The translations under genes and the position numbers were made by a program. A stretch of 64,000 nucleotides of DNA, taken from an uncultured Flavobacteriales bacterium. Its GTDB lineage: Bacteria > Bacteroidota > Bacteroidia > Flavobacteriales > Crocinitomicaceae. Where the stretch lies: positions 62,001 through 126,000 of the forward strand of contig CAMLLB010000002.1 of assembly GCA_946480815.1 (NCBI GenBank), given 5' to 3'. Below are positions 7,912 to 15,569 of the stretch, one piece after another. The notes below the pieces were generated by a model. That model saw nothing but the letters and a program-made list of their open reading frames with translations. It made no database searches and was not told the origin of the DNA. The stretch's first letter is position 1. The number at the start of each line of letters is the position of its first letter.

Positions 7912-8665
7912 ACTTAATATAGCAGTAGCATTAAGTACGCTCTTAATCGTCATACTCATTTTCCGGAACAGTCCCTATTTGTGGCTTTGGATTGCATTTG
8001 TTATCTCAAACTTCTGCGTCTTCCTTGTTTTTGGGATTGTATTCCTTCGTTTTCAATATTTCTACCCTTCGGTTTTCAGAAATATTGGTCCTGAAGTCAT
8101 TCTTACTTTTGATGACGGTCCGGACCCGGTTCAGACACCACGCATTTTGGATACCCTTCAAAAGCACGGTATTAAATCGATCTTTTTTGTAATCGGCCGC
8201 AAAGCCCAGGAACATCCGGAAATTCTTCAGCGTATCATTTCTGAAGGACATTCCATTGGAAATCATACCCAGAATCACTCACTTTTCTTTGCCATGCTGC
8301 ACAGCAAACAAATAGCTGAAGAAATAGACCAGTTTTCACAAAACATAGAACCATTGGTGACTGAAAAAATCACGATTTTCAGGCCTCCGATCGGTTACAC
8401 GAACCCAAAGATCGCACGTGCACTGCGCAGAAGAAGATTCAAGATCGTTGCATGGAGCGTCCGCTCTTACGATTCGTTCAAAAACAGAGAAGGGTTGATG
8501 AGCCGCTTAATGAAAACAAGGCCCGGCAGCATCGTTTTGCTGCATGATAATTTAGAACAAACTGCGGATATCCTGGATGAGTACATTACCAAAGCAAAAG
8601 CTAAAGGCATTATTTTTGCAAACCAGGAAAATCTGAAAAAATTCATTCATGAAATTAATAAGTAG
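7895..8665 (+). CDS. NodB-type polysaccharide deacetylase family protein, membrane anchored
   Basis: A 256-residue carbohydrate esterase family 4 protein. Two hydrophobic segments at residues 8-22 and 28-50 place it in the membrane. The NodB motifs follow in order: TFDDGPD with Asp73-Asp74, the zinc pair H-x3-H in GNHTQNHS (His124, His128), RPPIGYTNP around 163-170, and VLLHDN near the end. Zinc-dependent N- or O-deacetylation is the family reaction; the substrate in a pigment locus is unknown. It overlaps the CLF gene by 17 bases and the LolA-like gene by 17 bases, so it is truly part of the operon and not a bystander. Confidence 0.85.
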   Translation: MRWKHRLNIAVALSTLLIVILIFRNSPYLWLWIAFVISNFCVFLVFGIVFLRFQYFYPSVFRNIGPEVILTFDDGPDPVQTPRILDTLQKHGIKSIFFVIGRKAQEHPEILQRIISEGHSIGNHTQNHSLFFAMLHSKQIAEEIDQFSQNIEPLVTEKITIFRPPIGYTNPKIARALRRRRFKIVAWSVRSYDSFKNREGLMSRLMKTRPGSIVLLHDNLEQTADILDEYITKAKAKGIIFANQENLKKFIHEINK

Positions 8666-9272
8666 TATCCTTTTCTTATTGCTGTTTTCAACAAGCATTT
8701 CTGCACAGGAATATACAAAAATCGCTGACCCGCAAGCATGTAAGGCCGCTTTGGAAAAACAACACAAAGAAACCCGTTCGATCCAGGCAGATTTTACAGA
8801 AACTGCTACTTCTTCCCTATTAACCTCTGCACAAAAGGGTTCCGGTAAAATGTGGTACAAGAAGGAAAACAAAATTCGCTGGGAAAAAACCAAACCGGAA
8901 AGTCAGATCATTCTGATCAATGGAAAAACTGTGAAACTTCAGGAAAAAGGCAAGCAAATAAGCAGTGCTTCTTCCAAAATGGTGGTAAAGAAAATCCAGG
9001 GACTGATGGTACAGATGATGACCGGGGAATTTTTGAATGAAAAAGAATTTAAGATCAGCTATTTCGAAAGTAAATCAACTTACAAACTGGTGCTTACTCC
9101 GAAAAGCGATAAGATGAAACGTTATGTTTCCGAAATTAACCTGGTCTTCTCTAAAAAAGAACTGACCCTCAAGGACCTGATCATGTTAACAGATGATAGC
9201 AAATTGGTTTATAGTTTTTCCAACATGGAATTAAACGGTACTATTAATGATTCTAAATTCACGACATTCTGA
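8649..9272 (+). CDS. LolA-like outer-membrane lipoprotein carrier protein
   Basis: A 207-residue periplasmic protein with a signal peptide (about residues 1-19, ending SISAQ). The region IQADFTETATSS and the later GKMWYKKENKIRWE are typical of the LolA family, which carries lipophilic molecules across the periplasm. LolA-like proteins are regular parts of aryl polyene and flexirubin loci, where they are thought to help move the pigment to the outer membrane. It overlaps the deacetylase gene upstream and the second hot-dog gene downstream (ATGA-type overlap). Confidence 0.85.
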   Translation: MKLISSILFLLLFSTSISAQEYTKIADPQACKAALEKQHKETRSIQADFTETATSSLLTSAQKGSGKMWYKKENKIRWEKTKPESQIILINGKTVKLQEKGKQISSASSKMVVKKIQGLMVQMMTGEFLNEKEFKISYFESKSTYKLVLTPKSDKMKRYVSEINLVFSKKELTLKDLIMLTDDSKLVYSFSNMELNGTINDSKFTTF

Positions 9273-9637
9273 TGATACTGAAAGACACTTTTTATACGAT
9301 CAATACCTTGAAATTCGAGGACAACATTCTCGAAGCAAGCATTTCCATTAACGCAAAACACGCGATTTACGAAGGGCATTTTCCAAATAATCCCGTAACT
9401 CCGGGAGTCGTGCAACTGGAATTGGTTAAAGAAATTCTCGGGACCCAGTTCAACAAACCAATTCAACTAAAAAGTCTTGCAACCAGTAAATTTCTGGCCG
9501 TTTTGAATCCGGTGAACACTCCTGAAGCAAGCTTCAAAATGACTGTAGTAGAACAAGATGATCAAACACTAAAGGTTTCGGGGCAGTTGAGCACCATGGA
9601 AGGTGTTTGCTTGAAATTCTCCGGGATTTATATCTAA
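9272..9637 (+). CDS. 3-hydroxyacyl-ACP dehydratase, FabZ/ApeP-like, with full active site
   Basis: A 121-residue hot-dog protein. The canonical block is present as EGHFPNNPVTPG with catalytic His36, and Glu50 in QLELVKE sits where FabZ has its active-site Glu. It should form the trans double bonds of the polyene by removing water from 3-hydroxyacyl-ACP. It is the second dehydratase-like protein of the locus and could complete the His-less one at 3045 in a heterodimer, as with ApeI-ApeP. It is the last gene of the first operon half; a short hairpin follows. Confidence 0.85.
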   Translation: MILKDTFYTINTLKFEDNILEASISINAKHAIYEGHFPNNPVTPGVVQLELVKEILGTQFNKPIQLKSLATSKFLAVLNPVNTPEASFKMTVVEQDDQTLKVSGQLSTMEGVCLKFSGIYI

Positions 9638-10017
9638 TAACATTTGGCGTTGATGCTTCGCATCATCTAATTTCTTTACCGCAAATACACAAATTTTTTG
9701 AGACACCTACCGGTCGTCTCTTTAATCTTTTTATAGGGCGACTGGTAAGGGGAATTATGTACTTAAGACAGGTTACTTAGTATTTAGATACAGAATCTTC
9801 GAATTTGTTTTCAAAGTTGCAAATTTGCAAGTTCGCGATATTGCGAACAGCCCTTTATCTGACTGGGGTATAGAGAAGAGAATCACCTAAATTTCCAACA
9901 CTTTAAACCCACTATTTTGTGGCAGCCTGATTAAAGTACATAAGTCCCACTGGTAAGCGCCCTTTTTAATTTGCGCATTTGTGGGAAATAAAAAATCCTG
10001 GATATACCGGCGTGCGC
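9638..10017. other. 380-bp gap between the two pigment half-operons
   Basis: This gap separates the 3' ends of two convergent genes. It has a small hairpin at 9651-9665 (GATGC-TTC-GCATC) without a clear T run, a perfect 14-bp palindrome TTGCAAATTTGCAA at 9817-9830, and right after it a hairpin GTTCGC/GCGAAC at 9831-9848. Near 9710-9752 there is an imperfect inverted pair (TACCGGTCG and CGACTGGTA). On the - strand the frame next to the glycosyltransferase end stays open to about 9887, but it has no good start and no recognisable domain. I see no convincing gene. Confidence 0.6.
9817..9848. repeat. Palindrome and adjacent hairpin in convergent gap
   Basis: TTGCAAATTTGCAA at 9817-9830 is its own reverse complement. 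It abuts GTTCGC-GATATT-GCGAAC at 9831-9848, a perfect 6-bp stem with a 6-base loop. No T tract follows on either strand within a few bases, so a classical rho-independent terminator is not assured. The pair could stop converging transcription from both sides or bind a dimeric protein. Confidence 0.4.
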
Positions 10018-11196
10018 CTACATAATTTCCTTTTTCGGTTCTTTCCGGAAAATCTTCAATAGCGTAAAGCTCACCAAAAAGGAAGCAATAAAAGCAAGCG
10101 TTGCAAAAACACATGCCCCGACAGCATATTGGTAAACATTATTTTGAATCGATGTCAAGCTGATATCAGCCAGTTGTGCGGTATTCGTTTCTCCCGTTAA
10201 GAACAACTGCCCGCACAGAAAACTTCCGTAAAGAATAAACGGGATCATCGGTGGGATCGAAATATTTGCGGCGGCGATGAACAACACCTTGTTCATCCGG
10301 AATAAGACAGCCAGTGGAATCCCGATCAACAGCTGGAAACCCCACAGCGGTACAATTCCCATAAAAAAACCAAATCCGATAGAAAGTGCTTTCCTGAAAT
10401 TCGATTCTTCCGGTTTGATTGCTTCGTGTTTGATCACATTCCAGGTTTGAATGGAAAACAGTTTTCTCGGATAGTACCAAATCAATGCAGTAAGTACCAA
10501 AACAGTATTCAATATACTGATCCGTGTGAAGTCTCTTGCCGGGCGGAAATGGGAAACCCGTTCATTCGGATCATATTTCACCTGGATGGGAACAGCAATA
10601 AAAGGAACAAAACGCCAGGCCAATTTCACGATGACCTCAATCTCCAGCTCAAATTTATTGGTGAATAACCAGATCTTTTTCAAAGGCTTCAAAGGATAGA
10701 TCCGAAAACCGGTCTGTGTATCCGGTAAGGTAATCCACGTTTCTACTTTAAACCAAAAATTAGAGAATTTATTCCCAAAAGAACTTTTCTGCGGAACTCC
10801 TTCCTGGTTCATATTTCTGGAGCCCATAATGACAGCTCCCGGATGTTTCACAGCCTGCTCGATCAATATCAGAATATCACTTGGGTAATGTTGTCCGTCA
10901 GAATCAATGGTCAAAGCGTTGGAATACCCTTGCTCATGTGCAAATTTAAATGCTTTTCTAAGTGAGAATCCTTTTCCCTTATTCACTTCATTGATCAGGA
11001 TTGTAACTTCCCCCTCAAAGGATTTTAGAATTTCAGGGGTGGAATCCGTAGCTCCGTCATTCACGATAATCACCCGATCGGAAGGAACATACTCGAGCAC
11101 TTCACGAACAACCCGTTCCAAAGTTCGTTCGTTATTATAGGTGGGAATAATTACGCAACCGTTAATGCTTGTGATTGATACCAGTCTGGATTCCAT
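10018..11196 (-). CDS. Family 2 glycosyltransferase fused to DUF2062 membrane domain
   Basis: A 392-residue protein. Residues from about 12 to 230 form a GT2 (dolichyl-phosphate mannosyltransferase-like) domain with VIIPTYNNE, VNDGATDST, a GKG(F/A) segment and the DxD-type TIDSDGQHYP. Residues from about 260 onward are a DUF2062 domain with FRKALSIGFGFFMGIVPLWG and three or so membrane spans. This fusion is common beside flexirubin genes in Bacteroidota, but its acceptor is not known to me. It is the only gene of the pigment locus on the - strand. ATG 11196 is preferred over TTG 11205; a TAATTTTG box lies at 11203-11210, only 6 bases upstream of the ATG. Confidence 0.85.
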   Translation of the reverse strand: MESRLVSITSINGCVIIPTYNNERTLERVVREVLEYVPSDRVIIVNDGATDSTPEILKSFEGEVTILINEVNKGKGFSLRKAFKFAHEQGYSNALTIDSDGQHYPSDILILIEQAVKHPGAVIMGSRNMNQEGVPQKSSFGNKFSNFWFKVETWITLPDTQTGFRIYPLKPLKKIWLFTNKFELEIEVIVKLAWRFVPFIAVPIQVKYDPNERVSHFRPARDFTRISILNTVLVLTALIWYYPRKLFSIQTWNVIKHEAIKPEESNFRKALSIGFGFFMGIVPLWGFQLLIGIPLAVLFRMNKVLFIAAANISIPPMIPFILYGSFLCGQLFLTGETNTAQLADISLTSIQNNVYQYAVGACVFATLAFIASFLVSFTLLKIFRKEPKKEIM

Positions 11197-11202
11197 GAGG
11201 TA

Positions 11203-11210
11203 CAAAATTA
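11203..11210 (-). promoter_or_regulatory. Candidate -7 box (TAATTTTG) for the GT2-DUF2062 gene
   Basis: On the - strand TAATTTTG matches the Bacteroidota TAnnTTTG -7 element. It ends 6 bases before the preferred ATG, which would make the transcript nearly leaderless. I do not see a TTTG -33 box at the expected distance, so this is tentative. Confidence 0.3.
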
Positions 11211-11298
11211 ATCATAAGTTTTAAGAAATTCGCTGTTAAAATCAACAGACCGGCATTTCAAAAGAGCACAAAAAAGTAGTTTAGAAATAAAACCTTGT

Positions 11299-11306
11299 TA
11301 AATTTG
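11299..11306 (+). promoter_or_regulatory. Candidate -7 box (TAAATTTG) in front of darA
   Basis: TAAATTTG fits the Bacteroidota TAnnTTTG consensus and is 45 bases before the darA ATG, in the 155-bp divergent gap shared with the glycosyltransferase gene. No good -33 TTTG is seen at 19-20 bases upstream (a TTTA is present slightly closer). If used, it gives the second half of the pigment locus its own promoter. Confidence 0.35.
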
Positions 11307-11351
11307 TAGTGGTAAAAGTTTAAACACTTTTTGCTAAGACCCGAATTAACT

Positions 11352-12263
11352 ATGGCACAGAACATCTTAGTTATACATTATTCCCAATCAGGGCAACTTA
11401 CCGAGATCCTCCAAAATTTCTGTAAGCCATTTGCTGACAGTACGATAGAGTGGGTTAAAGTTGAACCGGAAACACCATTTCCATTTCCATGGACTACCGC
11501 TACATTCTTCAATGCCATGCCTGAAACAGTTTTGGAGAAACCGGTCCCAATTAAACAACTTCATTTCGAAAGGGAACAGTATGACTTAATTATCTTCGGA
11601 TACCAACCGTGGTTCTTATCTCCTTCACTTCCTTCTTCTGCGATCTTACAGGATGAATCTTTCCGGAAAATTGCAAATGGTACAAAAATTGTAACCGTGT
11701 TGGGCTGCAGAAATATGTGGATCAATGCACAGGAAGCGGTCAAAAAGCAATTGGCTTCAGCAGGTGGAAAATTAATCGGAAATGTGCCATTAATTGATAA
11801 AACAAGTAACTTGATCAGTGTAATTACAATCTTACATTGGATGTTGACAGGGAAAAAAACGAAGAAATGGGGAATCTTTCCGAAGCCGGGTGTCTCAGAC
11901 GAAGATATTCAGAATGTAAGTCGGTTCGGGGCTTTGTTGAAAGATAAATTACATAAAAACCAGGAAGGTACATTCCAGGAAGAGTTAGTCTCCAGGGGTG
12001 GAATTACCATTCCGATCTCGATTCTTTTCATTGAATCGAGAGCAAAAATGCTTTTTAGGATCTGGGCAAATCTAATTACGAAGAAAACGGCGAAAGGAGG
12101 AAACCGAAAATTCTGGGTTAACTTTTTCAAATATTATTTGATTTTCGCTTTATTTATCGTTTCGCCAATTGTTTTAACGATATATCATATCTTTGTACGC
12201 CCCTTTAAAGGACAACATATTAAACGCGAATTAGCATATTACAGAGGCACTCAATTGAGATAA
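11352..12263 (+). CDS. darA: Dialkylresorcinol-forming enzyme DarA (flavodoxin-like aromatase)
   Basis: A 303-residue protein of the DarA family. DarA acts with DarB in head-to-head joining of two fatty-acid-derived chains: DarB makes the cyclohexanedione and DarA oxidises it to the 2,5-dialkylresorcinol. The N terminus VIHYSQSGQLTEI looks like the phosphate-binding loop of a flavodoxin fold (residues 7-19), and one membrane span is seen near the C terminus (about 258-282). ATG 11352 is chosen over TTG 11331 because the flavodoxin strand begins directly after it. It is two bases upstream of darB, the expected pairing. Confidence 0.85.
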   Translation: MAQNILVIHYSQSGQLTEILQNFCKPFADSTIEWVKVEPETPFPFPWTTATFFNAMPETVLEKPVPIKQLHFEREQYDLIIFGYQPWFLSPSLPSSAILQDESFRKIANGTKIVTVLGCRNMWINAQEAVKKQLASAGGKLIGNVPLIDKTSNLISVITILHWMLTGKKTKKWGIFPKPGVSDEDIQNVSRFGALLKDKLHKNQEGTFQEELVSRGGITIPISILFIESRAKMLFRIWANLITKKTAKGGNRKFWVNFFKYYLIFALFIVSPIVLTIYHIFVRPFKGQHIKRELAYYRGTQLR

Positions 12264-12265
12264 GA

Positions 12266-13414
12266 ATGAGCTTGAAGGAAGTATATATAACACGTACGGC
12301 ATCTTTTTTACCCAATAATCCCATCTCCAATGATGAAATGGAAGATTATTTAGGGTTGATTAATGACCGTGCATCTAAATCGAGAAGAATCGTTTTACGT
12401 AATAACGGAATCAAAAACCGCTATTACGCAATTCGTAAAGACGGGACGGCAACTCACACGAATTCCGAAATGGTTTCATTGGCCATCCGCAATTTGTTCC
12501 AAAAAAATCCACAGGAAATCAAAGAAGTTGATTTGCTTAGCTGCGGGACTTCCTCCCCGGACCAAATGATGCCTTCGCATGGTGTTATGGTTCATGGATG
12601 GTTACCTGAATCCAAAAATATTGAAGTGGTTTCTCCTTCCGGAGTTTGTTGTTCGGGAATGCACGCCATGAAATATGCATATATGGCGATCAAATCAGGA
12701 ATGAGCAAAAAAGCTATTTCATCCGGGTCAGAACGCTTATCCCGTGTACTTAGTTCCGACAAGTTCGAGCTGGAAATTCAAAAACTGACCGAACTGGAAG
12801 AAAATCCATACCTGTCTTTCGACAAAGATTTCCTTCGCTGGATGCTATCGGATGGTGCTGCTGTTTTCATGCTGGAAGACCAAAAAAGCACGGAAGGCCT
12901 TTCATTACGCATTGATTGGATAGAAGGGATTTCCTTTGCCAATGAGATCGAACCGTGTATGTACATGGCTGCTGATAAAATGGAAGACGGCTCTTTGAAA
13001 AGCTATATGGATTATGACCCTCAGGATATGATTGAGAAATCCATTCTGAGTATCAAACAGGACGTAAAACTATTGGACGAACACATTGTTAAACTGGGAT
13101 TCAATAAATTGAAAACCAAGTTTGACGAATGCGGGTTGACAAATAATGACGTAACGTGGTTCTTACCACACATGTCGAGCTATTTCTTCGAAGATAAGAT
13201 CTATGCTCAGCTTGCTGATAATGGAATGGAGATCCCGAAAGAACGCTGGTTCTCCAACCTGGCTACTCACGGAAACGTTGGTGCGGGTTCGATCTATTTA
13301 ATGGTAGATGAATTATTTACCAGCGGAAAACTGAAGGCAGGTGACACCATTCTGCTTGCAGTTCCGGAAAGTTCCAGATTTTCCTATGTATTTGCTTACT
13401 TAACTGTTTGCTAA
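12266..13414 (+). CDS. darB: Dialkylresorcinol-condensing enzyme DarB (KAS III-like)
   Basis: A 382-residue FabH-fold condensing enzyme. The catalytic triad can be placed: Cys129 in SGVCCSGMHAM, His302 in FLPHMSSYF and Asn337 in THGNVGAGS. DarB joins a 2,3-unsaturated-type acyl thioester with a beta-ketoacyl thioester to form the cyclohexanedione precursor of dialkylresorcinols. It follows darA by two bases, and the next small gene starts directly at the stop. The presence of darA-darB together with polyene genes is what marks the locus as flexirubin-type rather than a plain aryl polyene cluster. Confidence 0.88.
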   Translation: MSLKEVYITRTASFLPNNPISNDEMEDYLGLINDRASKSRRIVLRNNGIKNRYYAIRKDGTATHTNSEMVSLAIRNLFQKNPQEIKEVDLLSCGTSSPDQMMPSHGVMVHGWLPESKNIEVVSPSGVCCSGMHAMKYAYMAIKSGMSKKAISSGSERLSRVLSSDKFELEIQKLTELEENPYLSFDKDFLRWMLSDGAAVFMLEDQKSTEGLSLRIDWIEGISFANEIEPCMYMAADKMEDGSLKSYMDYDPQDMIEKSILSIKQDVKLLDEHIVKLGFNKLKTKFDECGLTNNDVTWFLPHMSSYFFEDKIYAQLADNGMEIPKERWFSNLATHGNVGAGSIYLMVDELFTSGKLKAGDTILLAVPESSRFSYVFAYLTVC

Positions 13415-13813
13415 ATGAAAAAGTCCGAAGTTCCACAAGATAAAAGTGCTCTTGAAAATTTTACAAGGGAAGTTTGTTATGTGAAGAACGAAGACGGACA
13501 TTACGATACTGAATTAAGTACCGGTTGGGAAGCCAAAAAAGTTGCTTTGGATGAAGCCTGGAAAGAAATCGAACGAAGAACGGCCGACGCGCGGGAACAA
13601 ATAAAAAGAGGTGAAGCAAGCCCCATTCTTTATTTTATGGAAGAAAAGCTGATGGACTTCACCGTACTGTCAGGATATACCGGTTTCTGGAAATTCCGTA
13701 TCAAAAGACATTTGAAACCAAATGCATTCAAAAAATTGAGCGACAGCGTTTTAAAACGTTATGCAGATGCATTTGAGATTTCCATTAATGAACTCAAAAA
13801 TTTTAAAGCTTAG
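13415..13813 (+). CDS. Small conserved-looking protein of unknown function in flexirubin locus
   Basis: I do not recognise a named domain in this 132-residue protein. It has no signal peptide and no membrane span. It is rich in charged residues and looks mostly helical, with a basic C-terminal half (FKIKRHLKP-like stretch near 105-112, actual residues KFRIKRHLKP). It begins at the base after the darB stop and its stop codon overlaps the GTG start of the BtrH-like gene (TAGTG), so it is coupled to both. The tight coupling suggests a cytoplasmic helper or subunit of the BtrH-like protein. Confidence 0.65.
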   Translation: MKKSEVPQDKSALENFTREVCYVKNEDGHYDTELSTGWEAKKVALDEAWKEIERRTADAREQIKRGEASPILYFMEEKLMDFTVLSGYTGFWKFRIKRHLKPNAFKKLSDSVLKRYADAFEISINELKNFKA

Positions 13814-14820
13814 TGTCAGAATTTATTCATCACCAAACTGCCCATTGTGAAAATGGCGTTACTATGAGCTTATTACAGCATCATGGGGTGGACTTTATGA
13901 CCGAGCCACTTGCTTTCGGAATGGGTTCAGGCCTGTTCTATATCCACATTCCGTTTATGAAAGTAAACAATGGCCCTGCTATTTCATTCAGAACCATGCC
14001 GGGAGCCATTTTTAAGCGTACGTGTAAAGCATTGGATGTTAAAGTTGAACGTAAAAAATTCAAAGACCCTAAGGAAGCAACCCGTTTCCTGGATGAAAAA
14101 ATCGCACAGGGAATCCAGGTTGGATGCCAGGTAGGTGTTTTTCATTTACCCTATTTCCCGAAAGAATACCGTTTTCACTTCAATGCGCACAACCTGATTG
14201 TTTTCGGGAAAGAAGGCGATCGTTACCTGGTGAGTGATCCGGTGATGGAAGTAACCACTTCTTTAACCACAGAAGAATTGGAGCGTGTGCGATTTGCAAA
14301 AGGCGCTTTGGCACCAAAGGGACATATTTATTATCCTGTAAAAATCGGTGAGATCACCCAGGAGCAGGTCAGAAGAGGAATTGCGAAAGGAATTAAGCGC
14401 AATTGCAGGGATATGCTCAAGATTCCGGGATCAATAGCCGGAGTAAAGGGAATTGTTTATACCTCGAAGAAAATCCGCGGTTGGAGAGAGAAATTAGGAC
14501 CTCGCCAGGCCGGTCTTCATTTGGGTCAGATTGTTCGTATGCAGGAAGAAATCGGGACCGGTGGAGGAGGATTTCGTTTCTTGTATGCCGCTTTTCTTGA
14601 AGAAGCTTCTGTTATTATGCAAAATGAACAATTAGCCAAAATTTCAGAAACAATGACCAAAGCCGGTGATTTGTGGAGAGACAGCGCACTTCAAATGTCG
14701 GGGATCTACAAAGGCCGCTTAACAGAACAAAAAGACTTTGACGCTTGTGCCGATCTATTGGTTGAGATCAGTGCAGTCGAAAAACAGGCCTTCCAGGAAT
14801 TGGCGAAAATCAAATTCTAA
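13813..14820 (+). CDS. BtrH N-terminal domain-containing protein (putative ACP-dependent acyltransferase)
   Basis: A 335-residue protein related to BtrH, the papain-like-fold enzyme that moves an acyl group from an ACP to an amine in butirosin synthesis. The N-terminal region shows a Cys-Glu-Asn segment at about residue 12 (HCENGV), a FGMGSGLFY block, a central His in FNAHNLIVFG and a following YLVSDP, matching the Cys-His-Asp order of the domain. In this setting it is a candidate to move the polyene acid from its ACP to the resorcinol hydroxyl; that is inference. GTG start overlaps the previous stop, and the ABC ATPase gene begins 5 bases later. Confidence 0.75.
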   Translation: MSEFIHHQTAHCENGVTMSLLQHHGVDFMTEPLAFGMGSGLFYIHIPFMKVNNGPAISFRTMPGAIFKRTCKALDVKVERKKFKDPKEATRFLDEKIAQGIQVGCQVGVFHLPYFPKEYRFHFNAHNLIVFGKEGDRYLVSDPVMEVTTSLTTEELERVRFAKGALAPKGHIYYPVKIGEITQEQVRRGIAKGIKRNCRDMLKIPGSIAGVKGIVYTSKKIRGWREKLGPRQAGLHLGQIVRMQEEIGTGGGGFRFLYAAFLEEASVIMQNEQLAKISETMTKAGDLWRDSALQMSGIYKGRLTEQKDFDACADLLVEISAVEKQAFQELAKIKF

Positions 14821-14825
14821 ATGAG

Positions 14826-15569
14826 ATGCAGGAGACTCTTTTGCATGTTTCAAAAGTTTACAAATCCTATGGTAAAAATACCGTTCCGAGTTTGGACGGA
14901 ATCGATTTTACAGTTGCAAAAGGAGAAATTGTAGGCATTTTCGGACCAAACGGTGCCGGAAAAACCACATTGATCTCCATACTTTGCAGCATTTTGGACC
15001 CAACATCTGGTTCCGTGACTTATCATTTGGACGGGGAGAAAACTCCACGCCAGATACGAAGTCAACTGGGATTTGTCCCGCAGGATTTTTCCTTCTTTCC
15101 GGAGTTGACGGCGAAACAAAATCTTTCCTATTTCGGGAATTTATACAATCTCGAAAAAGACAATTTGGAGCGGAAAATGGATGATTTATTGCAAAAAGTG
15201 GGGCTTTTTCATGTTAAAAACAAAAAAGTGGCTACTTTTTCAGGTGGAATGAAACGTCGTTTGAACCTGATTATTTCCTTGCTTCACAATCCTTCGGTTC
15301 TGTTTTTGGACGAGCCGACTGTTGGTGTGGATGTTCAAAGTAAAATTGCAATTATGAATCTGCTCCAGGAATTAAATCAAGAGGGAACAACAATCATTTA
15401 TACTTCGCACCATTTAAAAGAAGCTGAAGAATTCTGCAATCAGATCATTTTGATTGATCATGGAAAGATCATTGCAAGTGAAACACTCGTGAATTTGCTA
15501 AATAAACATGCTGTCAATAATCTGGAGCAACTCATCCTGAAACTGACCGGAACCCTATTACGCGATTGA
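14826..15569 (+). CDS. ABC transporter ATP-binding protein (pigment exporter)
   Basis: A 247-residue ABC ATPase. Walker A is GPNGAGKT at 40-47, the Q-loop lies near residue 87, the signature is FSGGMKRR from 139, and Walker B is VLFLDEP at 159-165. It belongs to the ABC-2 (drug/lipid exporter) class by its partner: the permease gene overlaps its stop by one base (TGATG). It should power export or flipping of the finished pigment or of a precursor at the inner membrane. Confidence 0.92.
   Translation: MQETLLHVSKVYKSYGKNTVPSLDGIDFTVAKGEIVGIFGPNGAGKTTLISILCSILDPTSGSVTYHLDGEKTPRQIRSQLGFVPQDFSFFPELTAKQNLSYFGNLYNLEKDNLERKMDDLLQKVGLFHVKNKKVATFSGGMKRRLNLIISLLHNPSVLFLDEPTVGVDVQSKIAIMNLLQELNQEGTTIIYTSHHLKEAEEFCNQIILIDHGKIIASETLVNLLNKHAVNNLEQLILKLTGTLLRD

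Noticed and set aside
9887..10114. Open - strand frame running past the end of the GT2-DUF2062 gene
   Set aside because: Its first half overlaps the glycosyltransferase in another frame and the second half has no good start codon or known domain. A short unknown peptide cannot be excluded, but it is not supported.
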